A program made the translations under genes and the position numbers. Under the pieces are notes generated by a model that saw only the letters and a program-made list of their open reading frames with translations, was not told the DNA's origin and ran no database searches. Shown piece by piece: positions 8,650-16,526 of a stretch of 33,886 nucleotides of DNA. Each line of letters starts with the position of its first letter. The stretch's first letter is position 1. Origin of the DNA: an uncultured Ruminococcus sp. (GTDB lineage: Bacteria > Bacillota > Clostridia > Oscillospirales > Acutalibacteraceae); assembly GCA_902779615.1 (NCBI GenBank), contig CACZCM010000011.1:25710-59595 (forward strand), read 5' to 3'.

Positions 8650-9754
8650 CTGTTTCTACCTCCGTGCCGTTAATCTTCATCAGCTTTTTATACCTTACGC
8701 TGCCGCAGGTCTTCTGCGTCCTGACGCTCATTCCCTGCGCTGTCAGCTGTGATACGGTCTTAGACAGCACATCGAGGCTAGAATCATCGTCATAGATCAG
8801 CAGCACGTCTGCGTCGTACTCCTCATCATCTCTCATCAGGCGCGACAGCTGATCGAGATACACAGCAAATCCCACAGCGCCCGAACGCTTGCCGAATTTT
8901 TTCATGAGGTTGTCGTATCTGCCGCCCGACAGAATGCTGTTCGGAACGCCGTCAATAAACCCGTGGAAGATCACGCCGTTATAGTAATCGAGGTCGCTGA
9001 CGATCGAGAAATCCAGATTCACGCCGTTTTCGCACCCGCAGCCCTCCAGAAACGAATAGACGTTTTCAAGCTCGCTGACCGCCCTGCGGCAGTCGTCATT
9101 AACGGCGATCTCTTTCAGTTCCACGATACATTTTTTAAACGTTCCGTATATGCCGGTAAGCTTCACCAAAGCATTTTTAGCGTTCTCGCTGACGCCGTAA
9201 CGTGTACAGCGTTCCTCCATCTCGGCGGTATTTTTGGATCGAATACAATCTATAAGCTTATCGATTTTTCTGCGGCTCAAATTTTCTCCGTCAAATATTC
9301 CTCTTAAAAAGCCCATATGTGACATATCGAGGATATTGCGTTCGCACACGGCGTCAAGACTCTTTTTGGCAAGGAGAATCACCTCACTTACACTGTAATC
9401 ATCAATGTCGCCTATAAACTCAAGTCCGATCTGCATGATTTCTTTAAAGCGGTGAGTACCCTTATCGATACGGTAAACATTCTCACTGTAATATACCTTC
9501 TCGGGTTCGGTGAAGGTATCGTTTGAATTTTTCACGATAGACAAGGTAACGTCGGGCTTCAAAGCCATCAATTTACCGTTTGTATCGGTAAAAGTGATAA
9601 CGCTGCTGCCCAGCAAAAAGTCCTTATTTTGGGAGTACAGATCATACTCCTCGAACTTACTCATTTTAAAATGCTTATAGCCGTACTGCCTGTACATACG
9701 GCTCAGCTCCATTACCGCCGCTTCTTCATTGGCAAAACCGATAACGCTGCTCAT
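8633..9754 (-). CDS. hisZ: ATP phosphoribosyltransferase regulatory subunit
   Basis: Histidyl-tRNA synthetase-like protein (373 aa) without tRNA charging role. In the hetero-octameric enzyme it activates short HisG and carries the histidine feedback site. Class II core segments are visible: ALKPDVTLSIVK (motif 2 region), RFKEIMQIGLEFIG and, near residue 250, a YYNGVIFHGFI segment followed by SGGRYDNLMKKFG. First gene of the operon, 62 nt downstream of the predicted transcription start. It is not a true HisRS because of length and the adjacent short hisG. Confidence 0.93.
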   Translation of the reverse strand: MSSVIGFANEEAAVMELSRMYRQYGYKHFKMSKFEEYDLYSQNKDFLLGSSVITFTDTNGKLMALKPDVTLSIVKNSNDTFTEPEKVYYSENVYRIDKGTHRFKEIMQIGLEFIGDIDDYSVSEVILLAKKSLDAVCERNILDMSHMGFLRGIFDGENLSRRKIDKLIDCIRSKNTAEMEERCTRYGVSENAKNALVKLTGIYGTFKKCIVELKEIAVNDDCRRAVSELENVYSFLEGCGCENGVNLDFSIVSDLDYYNGVIFHGFIDGVPNSILSGGRYDNLMKKFGKRSGAVGFAVYLDQLSRLMRDDEEYDADVLLIYDDDSSLDVLSKTVSQLTAQGMSVRTQKTCGSVRYKKLMKINGTEVETVENNA

Positions 9755-9823
9755 AGCTTCCCCACCATTCTATATAAAATCTTATTTTCCGTGTTAAGAA
9801 AAGGGATATAAACACATAGTGTC

Positions 9824-9852
9824 ATTATATCACACTTTAACGAATTAGTCAA
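9824..9852 (-). promoter_or_regulatory. sigma-A promoter of the his operon
   Basis: On the minus strand TTGACT (9852-9847) and a consensus TATAAT (9829-9824) are separated by exactly 17 nt. Transcription would start near 9817, leaving a leader of about 62 nt. That leader is too short for a T-box, and no His-rich leader peptide is seen. Confidence 0.85.
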
Positions 9853-9878
9853 ATAATACCGAAGAAGCGAACCGGGTT

Positions 9879-9888
9879 TTTGAATGAG
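9879..9888 (-). promoter_or_regulatory. CTCATTCAAA motif upstream of hisZ promoter, inside an inverted repeat
   Basis: The minus-strand motif ends exactly 26 nt before the hisZ -35 box. It forms the left arm of a perfect 11-bp inverted repeat (TTTTGAATGAG at 9878-9888 and its complement at 9909-9919) with 20 nt between the arms. Two other promoters carry the same motif at the same distance. Possible operator for a dimeric regulator; unproven. Confidence 0.4.
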
Positions 9889-9942
9889 CAAAAAGCTTTT
9901 ATTTGTTACTCATTCAAAAGCCGCAGGAAACAGACCTTGCAA

Positions 9943-9990
9943 AAAACAGCACCGTCCCCTTTTTTCGCATTCGGAAAACGGTGCTGTTTT
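9943..9990. terminator. bidirectional intrinsic terminator (after nfo)
   Basis: A perfect 13-bp stem, AAAACAGCACCGT (9943-9955) with its complement (9978-9990), encloses a 22-nt loop. Both outer flanks give U-tracts, so it can work both ways. It lies about 50 nt beyond the nfo stop codon and separates nfo from the his promoter region. Confidence 0.85.
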
Positions 9991-10042
9991 ATTATTGTAA
10001 AAAAACTACGCCTCCCGGCGGCTGTGCCCCGCTTAGAGCCGG

Positions 10043-10873
10043 TTACTCGCATGCCGCTCGCAGCATAGCGATCTCTTCTTTGTAGCCGGCAATATCGTTA
10101 GGCGTTTCCAATACTATCGGCAGCTTTTTGATCTCGGAACGGGATATGAACGATACGAGCGCCTGAACGCCTATCCCGCCTTTGCCTATCAGCTCGTGGC
10201 GGTCTTTGTGGCAGCCCAGCGTATTCTTGCTGTCGTTCAGATGCACCGCATAAAGGCGGTCAAGCCCGATCACTTTATCGAACTGCTCCATCACTCCGTC
10301 CGCATCATTAACTATGTCGTATCCGCCGTCAAAAATATGACACGTATCAAGACACACTCCGAGCTTCTCGCTTAGCTCCACTCTGTCGATTATCGCCCGC
10401 AGCTCCTCAAAAGTCCTGCCGATCTCGCTGCCCTTGCCCGCCATTGTTTCAAGCAGCACGATCGTATTCTGTTCCGGCTTGATTATATCGTTCAAAAGCT
10501 GCACAATATAATCCGTGCCGATTTCCACGCCCTGCTTTACATGGCTGCCCGGGTGAAAATTGTAGTACACTCCGCCGATGTGCTCCAGCCTGTCGAGATC
10601 ATCGCTCATGATCATGTGCGCAAGCTCTCGTATCTTAGGGTCGGCAGAGCAGGCATTGAGTGTGTAGGGAGCGTGCGCCACGATCTTTCCGCCGTCATGC
10701 GCCGCCCAGTATTCGTTGAACGCCTCGCAGTCGGCGATATCGAGCGCCTTTACCTTGAAGCCCCGAGGATTCCTTGTGAAAAATTGAAAAGTATTTGCAC
10801 CTATCGAAACGGCCTCTTTGCCCATGCTGAGGTAGCCGTTCGATGCAGAAAGGTGGCAGCCTAACGTCAGCAT
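10043..10873 (-). CDS. nfo: endonuclease IV (AP endonuclease)
   Basis: Cleaves the backbone 5' to abasic sites in base excision repair. All nine trinuclear zinc ligands of the family can be placed: H67, H107 (NFHPGS), E142 (LLETMAGKG), D176 and H179 (LDTCH), H211 (HLNDSK), D224 and H226 (HKDRHE) and E256 (LETP). Length is 276 aa. The start is the ATG at 10873, with GAGGAGA about 6 nt upstream. A longer frame reaching 11098 is a read-back into the aminopeptidase gene and is rejected. It follows the M18 aminopeptidase after 13 nt, so the two are probably co-transcribed. Confidence 0.96.
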   Translation of the reverse strand: MLTLGCHLSASNGYLSMGKEAVSIGANTFQFFTRNPRGFKVKALDIADCEAFNEYWAAHDGGKIVAHAPYTLNACSADPKIRELAHMIMSDDLDRLEHIGGVYYNFHPGSHVKQGVEIGTDYIVQLLNDIIKPEQNTIVLLETMAGKGSEIGRTFEELRAIIDRVELSEKLGVCLDTCHIFDGGYDIVNDADGVMEQFDKVIGLDRLYAVHLNDSKNTLGCHKDRHELIGKGGIGVQALVSFISRSEIKKLPIVLETPNDIAGYKEEIAMLRAACE

Positions 10874-10886
10874 ATCGGCTCTCCTC

Positions 10887-12296
10887 TCACATTTCAAAGA
10901 ATGCTGCAAACGCCAGATATGCCATGTAAACATCGACCTTTGTAACCACCTCGAACGGAGCGTGCATCGAAAGCACCGGTACGCCGAGATCGACCACATC
11001 GACATTGTAATTTGCAACGTACTTGGCGATAGTTCCGCCGCCGCCGCCGTCGACCTTGCCGAGTTCGCCCGTCTGCCAGAGGATCTTTTTGTCTTCAAGC
11101 ATTCTGCGAATGCGCCCCATATACTCCGCAGAAGCGTCCGATGTGTCGTATTTGCCGCCTGCGCCTGTGTATTTCGTGATGATAACGCCGCCGTTCAAAT
11201 AGCTTGAATTACGCTCTTCAAATGCGCTCGCATAAGTCGGATCAAACGCTGCGTTTACGTCTGCAGAAAGGCACATCGATCTTGCAAGAACATGACGAAG
11301 CTTCATTCCGTCAGCCTCCGCCAGATCTTCGATAAACGTATTGAGGAAGGTGGACTGCATACCGGTATTGCCGTCCGAGCCGATCTCTTCTTTGTCGCAC
11401 AGGAAGGTGATAACAGTGCTGTCGGGTTCTTTTGCCTCGATAGCCGCCATCACGCCGGGATATGCGCACACCTTGTCGTCATGTCCGTATGCGCCGATAA
11501 GACTTCTGTCAAAACCGATATCACGCGGCGGGAACGCCGGCACAAGATCAAGCTCCGCAGAGAGAAAATCGGATTCGGTAATTCCGTATTTCTCAAACAG
11601 AATATTCAGTATATTGAGCTTTACCTGTTCGCTTTCCTTATCTTGATTAAACGGGCGGCTGCCGATAAGGACATTGAGATTTTCGCCGGCTATCGCCTTC
11701 GCCATAGGCTTTGTTGCCTGTTCACGGTCGAGATGCGGCAGCAGGTCGGATACAACGAAACACGGGTCGCCCTCGTCCTCGCCAACGCATACGTCAATGC
11801 ACTCGCCATCGAGACGAACGATCCTTCCGTGGAGAGCAAGCGGTATCGCAGTCCACTGATATTTCTTTATGCCGCCGTAATAGTGGGTCTTGAACAGAGC
11901 AAGATCTGCAGCCTCGTAAACGGGGTTCGGCTTGAGGTCAAGGCGGGGCGAATCGATATGAGCGATAACAAGGCGCACGCCGTTTTTCGTACCGTTTTTG
12001 CCGATAACGGCCAGTCCGATATTTTTCCCCCTGTTGACAACGTAAACTCTATCGCCGGGCTTATACTGCGCGCCCTGTTCGTATTTAACGAAGCCGTTGT
12101 CCAAAGCAAGCTTTTCGGCGGTGCGCACAGCCTCGCGTTCAACCTTGGAGCTTTTCATGAACGTCTTGTAGCCTTCGCAGAACTCGTCCGCCTTAGCGAT
12201 AGTTTCACCGTCAAGCGACAGCGCGCCCGAAGGCTTTTTTGCGGCAAGCTTCTCTTTAAGCAGCGCCGCTTCGGTTTTCTTTTCGGTATCAGCCAT
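10887..12296 (-). CDS. M18 family zinc aminopeptidase
   Basis: Cytosolic metallo-aminopeptidase of 469 aa that removes N-terminal residues from peptides. The M18 pattern is clear: first zinc ligand H113 with D115 in IAHIDSPRLDLKP, the acidic pair in CDKEEIGSDG (bridging and catalytic glutamates), a zinc-ligand Asp near DDKVCAYPG, and the C-terminal VPVLSMHAPFE histidine. The family includes aspartyl and broad-specificity aminopeptidases; I cannot assign the preference. The ATG at 12296 has AAGGAA about 10 nt upstream. First gene of a two-gene unit with nfo. Confidence 0.92.
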   Translation of the reverse strand: MADTEKKTEAALLKEKLAAKKPSGALSLDGETIAKADEFCEGYKTFMKSSKVEREAVRTAEKLALDNGFVKYEQGAQYKPGDRVYVVNRGKNIGLAVIGKNGTKNGVRLVIAHIDSPRLDLKPNPVYEAADLALFKTHYYGGIKKYQWTAIPLALHGRIVRLDGECIDVCVGEDEGDPCFVVSDLLPHLDREQATKPMAKAIAGENLNVLIGSRPFNQDKESEQVKLNILNILFEKYGITESDFLSAELDLVPAFPPRDIGFDRSLIGAYGHDDKVCAYPGVMAAIEAKEPDSTVITFLCDKEEIGSDGNTGMQSTFLNTFIEDLAEADGMKLRHVLARSMCLSADVNAAFDPTYASAFEERNSSYLNGGVIITKYTGAGGKYDTSDASAEYMGRIRRMLEDKKILWQTGELGKVDGGGGGTIAKYVANYNVDVVDLGVPVLSMHAPFEVVTKVDVYMAYLAFAAFFEM

Positions 12297-12355
12297 GTAT
12301 GATCATTCCTTTTCATAAAATTTACAATATCATTGTGCTTTGCAGACACATCTTT

Positions 12356-12361
12356 ATTATA
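12356..12361 (-). promoter_or_regulatory. possible -10 box of the M18-nfo unit
   Basis: A consensus TATAAT on the minus strand lies about 60 nt ahead of the aminopeptidase start, but I find no good -35 box at 16-18 nt (TCCATT at best). The gene-free stretch 12297-12663 otherwise holds only this box and the divergent promoter at 12582; no gene or strong hairpin is seen. Confidence 0.35.
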
Positions 12362-12581
12362 TCACGAATTTGTAAAAAATGGAATACAAATACACAGAAT
12401 TTACAGAAATCAATTTTACGATCAATTTTAACAACATAAAGCTTTCTTCAAAGGACTTGCGAAGGCGTGAGATGAACAGCCGCACTGACGGGATTTATTT
12501 ATGGATCGTCAATACTGTTCGACATTTCATGATAATGTAATAATTGGTAAGATCATACAAAAAATCATTTTAAATTTCTAC

Positions 12582-12610
12582 TAGACATAAATTACTTGTT
12601 ATGGTAAAAT
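12582..12610 (+). promoter_or_regulatory. probable promoter of the dockerin protein gene
   Basis: TAGACA (12582-12587) and TAAAAT (12605-12610) are separated by 17 nt. The start of transcription would be near 12617, giving a leader of about 47 nt that contains the GGAGG ribosome binding site at 12651-12655. It is divergent from the aminopeptidase promoter. Confidence 0.5.
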
Positions 12611-12663
12611 TATCATATTGAATCAATGTTGATTTCAAATACAATATATAGGAGGAATTAAAT

Positions 12664-14604
12664 ATGTTAAAAAAAGCTGCCTGTATAGCGATCGCTGCGG
12701 CAATGCTTGCGGGAATGGCGTGTGCGCCGATCAAAGCTTCCGCTGCCAAAACAAATACCGCCGAAAATGGCTTTTTACCGGAGCAAAGCGGGTCTGACTC
12801 CGAATCCGTTCTTCGAGGCGACATAAATCATGATGGGACGCTTACTTCCTCGGACGCGCTGACCATTCTCTGTGCGTCTGTTGGTTTAATACGCCTTGAA
12901 CGAGAATACGAAGCAGATATTGACGGCGACGGAGAAGTGACGTCCGCCGATGCGCTGGAAGTATTGCGCGCAAGCGTTTATCTTAACGATCTTATTCCGC
13001 GAGAAAGCGATCCCTTGACGCCTCAAGGCAGTGACAGCGGAGAGATCAGGTACAAAGCAGGAGATACCGTTACCGTTTCTGTTCAGTTCGGCAATATCAC
13101 CGAGGGTTCAGTCGGCGCATTTAACTACAATGTTTATTACGATCCCGAATATCTTGAGCCTGTGACAGATGAACGCGGCAGAATTCAAATCGAAGATCTG
13201 ATGGTTGAGGACTATTCTAGCCCTTACCTCGCTTGCAATGATTCATATCCCGGATCGGTTTATTTGGCTATGTCTGCGGTGGAGGGCATTGATAATGATA
13301 CATCGGGAGCTCCTGCCGATCTTGTGAAAATCAACTTTAAAGTATTGAAGGACGCTTCGGAACTCGGCATTGAAGGAAAGTGTGCGTCACTGTCGACTGT
13401 AATCATAAGTAATCACAATTATAATGCAAAGGACATCATTGGCCCGGATATCGTATCGGAGGATCTGTATACAAATTTGGCAGTACCGGAGTATACCTAC
13501 GAACCTGAACCCGTTTCCGAACCTGAACCCGCTCACAGTGAACCGGCTGTATACGACCCGCCGGAGTACACCTACGAAGGGTATACGTATAAATATGTAA
13601 ATAATTACAGTGTTGGCGAAATAAAGATAATACGATACACCGGTGATGCTTCGGAAATAACCATTCCTTCGGAGATAAACGGCAGCACCGTTACATATAT
13701 CGACGATAATGCTTTTTCGGACTGCACAAGCATAAAGAGCATAACGATCCCCGACTCCGTGACAAATATTTCGCTTTCTGCTTTCTCAGGCTGCACATCG
13801 CTGACAAGCATTACTGCCGGAATGGGCATCGCAGGAAACTATGGTCATAGCTACAGAACTTCGGTTCGTTCAATTCATTATGGGAACGTGTTTGCCGTGT
13901 GTGATAATCTGAAAACAGTTATCCTTCCGGAAAAGCTAACTGCTATTGCAGATGATACGTTTATGGATTGTAAGAGCTTGACCGAGATCTCTATCCCCGA
14001 AGCCGTGACTCACATAGGCACATCGGCATTTGAGGGCTGTACAAACCTTACCAAAGTGACCATTTCAAAATGGGTAGTACATATCGGAGCCGACGCTTTC
14101 AGCGGCTGCCCAAATTTAAAAATCTACGGCAGTGAAGGATCGTATGCGCAGATATATGCAAAAACATACAATATACCTTTTGTCGCTTTGGACGACCCCC
14201 AGACTCCCGCCCCGTCTTCCAAAGATCAAAAGCCTATACTTGAACCTACTCCCGAACCTACTCCCGAACCTACTCCCGAACCTACTCCCGAACCGGCTCC
14301 CGAACCGGCTCCCGAACCGGCTCCCGAGCCTACTCCCGAGCCTGCTCCCGATCAAACATCAGACTCGACGCCAAAGCCATCAGCCCCTGCATTCTACGGC
14401 GATATGGACGGTGACGGGACTATCACCTCGGGTGACGCTCTGAACATCCTGCGTGCAAGCGTTCAGCTGAACGATCTCACTCCCGAACAGTTCAAGCTTG
14501 CTGATATAGATAATGACGGTACGCTAACTTCGAGCGACGCGCTCTCCGTTCTGCGCGCAAGCGTCGGTCTTGGCGGCGGGAGCATAGTCGGCAAGCAGGC
14601 ATAA
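12664..14604 (+). CDS. secreted protein: dockerin-like, cohesin-like, BspA-type LRR, Pro-Glu linker, dockerin-like
   Basis: A 646-residue exported protein of unknown function. Residues 1-28 are a signal peptide (cleavage near ASAA). Residues 51-111 hold two calcium-loop/helix repeats (GDINHDGTLTSSDAL and ADIDGDGEVTSADALEVL), a dockerin-like pair. Residues 127-272 resemble a cohesin or related beta-sandwich (AGDTVTVSVQFGN, GAFNYNVYYDPEYLEPV). An acidic Pro-rich linker (275-300) follows, then BspA-like leucine-rich repeats (about 305-505; ITIPDSVTNISLSAFSGC). A Pro-Glu repeat linker covers 527-561. A second dockerin-like pair (577-635) ends the protein. The N- and C-terminal dockerin-like pairs share the SSDAL...LRASV pattern. 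Dockerins bind cohesins in cellulosome-type assemblies; an adaptor or adhesin role is my inference. GGAGG lies 8 nt before the ATG. Monocistronic, closed by its own hairpin. Confidence 0.8.
   Translation: MLKKAACIAIAAAMLAGMACAPIKASAAKTNTAENGFLPEQSGSDSESVLRGDINHDGTLTSSDALTILCASVGLIRLEREYEADIDGDGEVTSADALEVLRASVYLNDLIPRESDPLTPQGSDSGEIRYKAGDTVTVSVQFGNITEGSVGAFNYNVYYDPEYLEPVTDERGRIQIEDLMVEDYSSPYLACNDSYPGSVYLAMSAVEGIDNDTSGAPADLVKINFKVLKDASELGIEGKCASLSTVIISNHNYNAKDIIGPDIVSEDLYTNLAVPEYTYEPEPVSEPEPAHSEPAVYDPPEYTYEGYTYKYVNNYSVGEIKIIRYTGDASEITIPSEINGSTVTYIDDNAFSDCTSIKSITIPDSVTNISLSAFSGCTSLTSITAGMGIAGNYGHSYRTSVRSIHYGNVFAVCDNLKTVILPEKLTAIADDTFMDCKSLTEISIPEAVTHIGTSAFEGCTNLTKVTISKWVVHIGADAFSGCPNLKIYGSEGSYAQIYAKTYNIPFVALDDPQTPAPSSKDQKPILEPTPEPTPEPTPEPTPEPAPEPAPEPAPEPTPEPAPDQTSDSTPKPSAPAFYGDMDGDGTITSGDALNILRASVQLNDLTPEQFKLADIDNDGTLTSSDALSVLRASVGLGGGSIVGKQA
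14242..14350 (+). repeat. 12-bp coding tandem repeat (Pro-Glu linker)
   Basis: About nine copies of a 12-bp unit, GAACCTACTCCC and near variants (GAACCGGCTCCC), encode repeating E-P-T-P or E-P-A-P. The first four units are identical and variants are grouped rather than mixed, as expected from slippage or unequal exchange. Copy number is likely to vary between strains. Confidence 0.9.
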
Positions 14605-14630
14605 ATTTTTTATATTGACAAAAAATAGCA

Positions 14631-14672
14631 AAAGCGCCGTTTCCCGAATGCACATCGGGAACGGTGCTTTTT
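14631..14672 (+). terminator. intrinsic terminator after the dockerin protein
   Basis: AAAGCGCCGTTTCCCGA (14631-14647) pairs with 14655-14670 with few mismatches and a short loop, followed by a T-run (14668-14672). The upstream A-tract would let it act on the minus strand too. It lies 27 nt after the stop codon. Confidence 0.85.
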
Positions 14673-14754
14673 GAAAAAATGCGAATAATCATCTCCGAAT
14701 GGGGTACAATATTTTCAACGCAATATTTACAGTCTATAACCGTACTCCACTCGT

Positions 14755-14770
14755 GAATAATGCGTTATTC
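14755..14770. promoter_or_regulatory. palindrome upstream of the DUF1540 gene
   Basis: GAATAA-TGCG-TTATTC is a perfect 6-bp inverted repeat about 10 nt ahead of the AGGAG ribosome binding site. Preceding it, TTTTCA and TATAAC (spacer 17 nt, near 14712-14740) could be a promoter. The palindrome could be an operator or a small hairpin in the leader. Confidence 0.3.
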
Positions 14771-14796
14771 CGAAGATCTAAGGAGATGAATTCATT

Positions 14797-14991
14797 ATGG
14801 AAACAAATGTTAAACCGAATCACAGTATACACTGTACCGTCAATGAATGCACAAACCACTGCGGAAACGAGAATTACTGCTCACTCGGCGTTGTAACTAT
14901 CGGCACACATGAGCCTGACCCCACATTGTGCCAGTGCGTTGACTGCGAAAGCTTCAGCAGAAAAGACCACGAGTATCTGTCGTTCAGATAA
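14797..14991 (+). CDS. DUF1540 cysteine-rich small protein
   Basis: A 64-residue protein with seven cysteines (C13, C18, C22, C28, C45, C47, C50) in the DUF1540 pattern: CTVNECTNHCGNENYCSLG followed by VVTIG and CVDCESF. The domain is common in spore-forming firmicutes; its function is unknown and metal binding is a plausible inference from the cysteines. AGGAG (14781-14785) precedes the ATG by 11 nt. The gene stands alone between two terminators. Confidence 0.85.
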   Translation: METNVKPNHSIHCTVNECTNHCGNENYCSLGVVTIGTHEPDPTLCQCVDCESFSRKDHEYLSFR

Positions 14992-15005
14992 ATTCGGTCA
15001 ATACG

Positions 15006-15047
15006 ATCAAAGCCGCAGCGCCTCGAAAAAGGTACTGCGGCTTTGAT
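15006..15047 (+). terminator. terminator hairpin after the DUF1540 gene
   Basis: A perfect 13-bp stem, ATCAAAGCCGCAG (15006-15018) with its complement (15035-15047), encloses a 16-nt loop with an extra CCT/AGG pairing. The U-tract is weak (TTTGATTAC). It begins 14 nt after the stop codon. Confidence 0.7.
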
Positions 15048-15335
15048 TACATAGAAAATTTCCTTTAGAAAGAACTCCGAAGGGGTTAAGCGCCGACCTC
15101 TGACCGTCCTTAGGGATACAGTTTAGACGCGGGTACAAAATCATAGCTTTCGATAAACTTTGTGCGCGTGTTTGCCTGCGGCCGCTTGGCCGCCGACCGA
15201 AAAGCCCCTTGCGATCTGCCAATAATAAAAATTAACGGTAAATATTTATTGTTGTTGACTATAAGTTCGAATGCAGCGGTATCTGACACTGCGAACAAAG
15301 TAGGACGGAACTTGCCCGCAGGCGCACGCCTGCCG
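15048..15335. other. gene-free stretch between convergent genes
   Basis: No supported reading frame. It holds two small GC hairpins: GCGGCC-GCTT-GGCCGC near 15178-15193 and GCAGGC-GCAC-GCCTGC (15318-15333) immediately after the dapL stop. The second may help end dapL transcription, but there is no U-tract. Confidence 0.5.
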
Positions 15336-16520
15336 TCAGATATCGTTTTCCAAAGCAAGTATGCGCTCCATCGCCTCGGCAGTCGCTTCATATGCTGCAA
15401 AAGACGTAAATCTCATATAGCCCTTGCCGCATTCGCCGAAGCCCTCGCCCGGAGTCGCAACAACGTTCGCCTTTTTAAGCAGATAGTCGAAATATTCCCA
15501 GCTGCTCATAGCGTTCGGGCATTCGACCCAGATGTACGGTGAATTTGTGCCGCCGGTGTAGGAATAATTCAGGCGGTCGAAGGTATCGGTGATGAGCTTT
15601 GCGTTTCGCTTGTAGTACTTGATGTTCTCCCTCGTCTGACGCTGACCCTCCGGCGTGAATACCGCCTCTGCCGCGCGCTGCACAGGGTACGACACACCGT
15701 TGAACTTCGTAGACTGACGCCTGTACCACAATTTGCCGATATTGTGTCCATCGCGGCAAAGCTCCTTCGGGATAACCGTATATCCGCAGCGCATTCCCGT
15801 GAAGCCCGCCGTCTTTGAAAGCGAACAGAACTCTATTGCACATTCTCTCGCGCCCTTTACGGCAAAAATACTCCTCGGCTTTCCGTCAGAGATAAACGCC
15901 TCGTAAGCGCTGTCATAGAGAATGACCGCATCATTTTTGAGCGCATACTCAACCCATTTCTCAAGCTGCTCGTAAGTATATGCAGCTCCCGTGGGATTAT
16001 TCGGCGAGCAAAGATTAATTATATCTGCATGAACGCTCTCATCGGGCATGGCGCAGAAAGCGTTCTCCTTCGTGCCCCTTGCATAAACAATACGCCTGCC
16101 CGCCATCATATTGGCGTCAACATAAACGGGATACACCGGGTCTGTCACAAGCACGGTGCTGTCAAGCGAAAATATATCGCCGATATTGCCGCAGTCGCTC
16201 TTTGCGCCGTCATTGACAAAAATTTCGTCAGCGCCAACATCAACGCCGAACGATCTATAATAGCCGCTGATCGCACTGCGCAGAAATTCGTATCCCTCGT
16301 AGCTTGGGTAGCCCTTGAACGTTTCACGATCAAGCATCTCATCGGCGGCAGCCTTCATCGCATCGACAACGACCGGCGCAAGCGGCAGCGTCACATCGCC
16401 TATTCCCATTTTTATGATCTTCTTATCGGGATTTTCGGCAGCAAATTTTTCGGTGCGCTGCGCTATCTCGGCAAAAAGATAGCTTTCGGCAAGATCATCT
16501 ATGCATCTGTTTATCTTCAT
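15336..16520 (-). CDS. dapL: LL-diaminopimelate aminotransferase
   Basis: PLP enzyme that converts tetrahydrodipicolinate directly to LL-diaminopimelate with glutamate as donor, the short route to lysine and peptidoglycan. The 394-residue protein shows the family-specific MGIGDVTLPLAP start region (38-49), FVNDGAKSDCGN, SPNNPTG (172-178), DSAYEAF (203-209) and PLP lysine K236 (CSLSKTAGFTG). It lies 6 nt downstream of dapF, and the next enzyme in the pathway is DapF, which supports the assignment over other class I aminotransferases. Confidence 0.96.
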   Translation of the reverse strand: MKINRCIDDLAESYLFAEIAQRTEKFAAENPDKKIIKMGIGDVTLPLAPVVVDAMKAAADEMLDRETFKGYPSYEGYEFLRSAISGYYRSFGVDVGADEIFVNDGAKSDCGNIGDIFSLDSTVLVTDPVYPVYVDANMMAGRRIVYARGTKENAFCAMPDESVHADIINLCSPNNPTGAAYTYEQLEKWVEYALKNDAVILYDSAYEAFISDGKPRSIFAVKGARECAIEFCSLSKTAGFTGMRCGYTVIPKELCRDGHNIGKLWYRRQSTKFNGVSYPVQRAAEAVFTPEGQRQTRENIKYYKRNAKLITDTFDRLNYSYTGGTNSPYIWVECPNAMSSWEYFDYLLKKANVVATPGEGFGECGKGYMRFTSFAAYEATAEAMERILALENDI

Positions 16521-16526
16521 ATATTA

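Noticed and set aside
6907-8673. 588-codon open frame on the plus strand
   Set aside because: It lies antisense across hisD and hisG, which are certain. The translation has no recognisable domain and low-complexity basic composition.
9755-9817. T-box or His leader peptide controlling the his operon
   Set aside because: The predicted leader is only about 62 nt, with no His codon run and no T-box sequence.
14242-14350. Possible CRISPR-like array
   Set aside because: The 12-bp units are directly adjacent with no spacers and code for a linker.
14116-14355. Gly-Ser-Arg-Phe repeat peptide on the minus strand
   Set aside because: It is the complement of the 12-bp Pro-Glu coding repeat of the dockerin protein.
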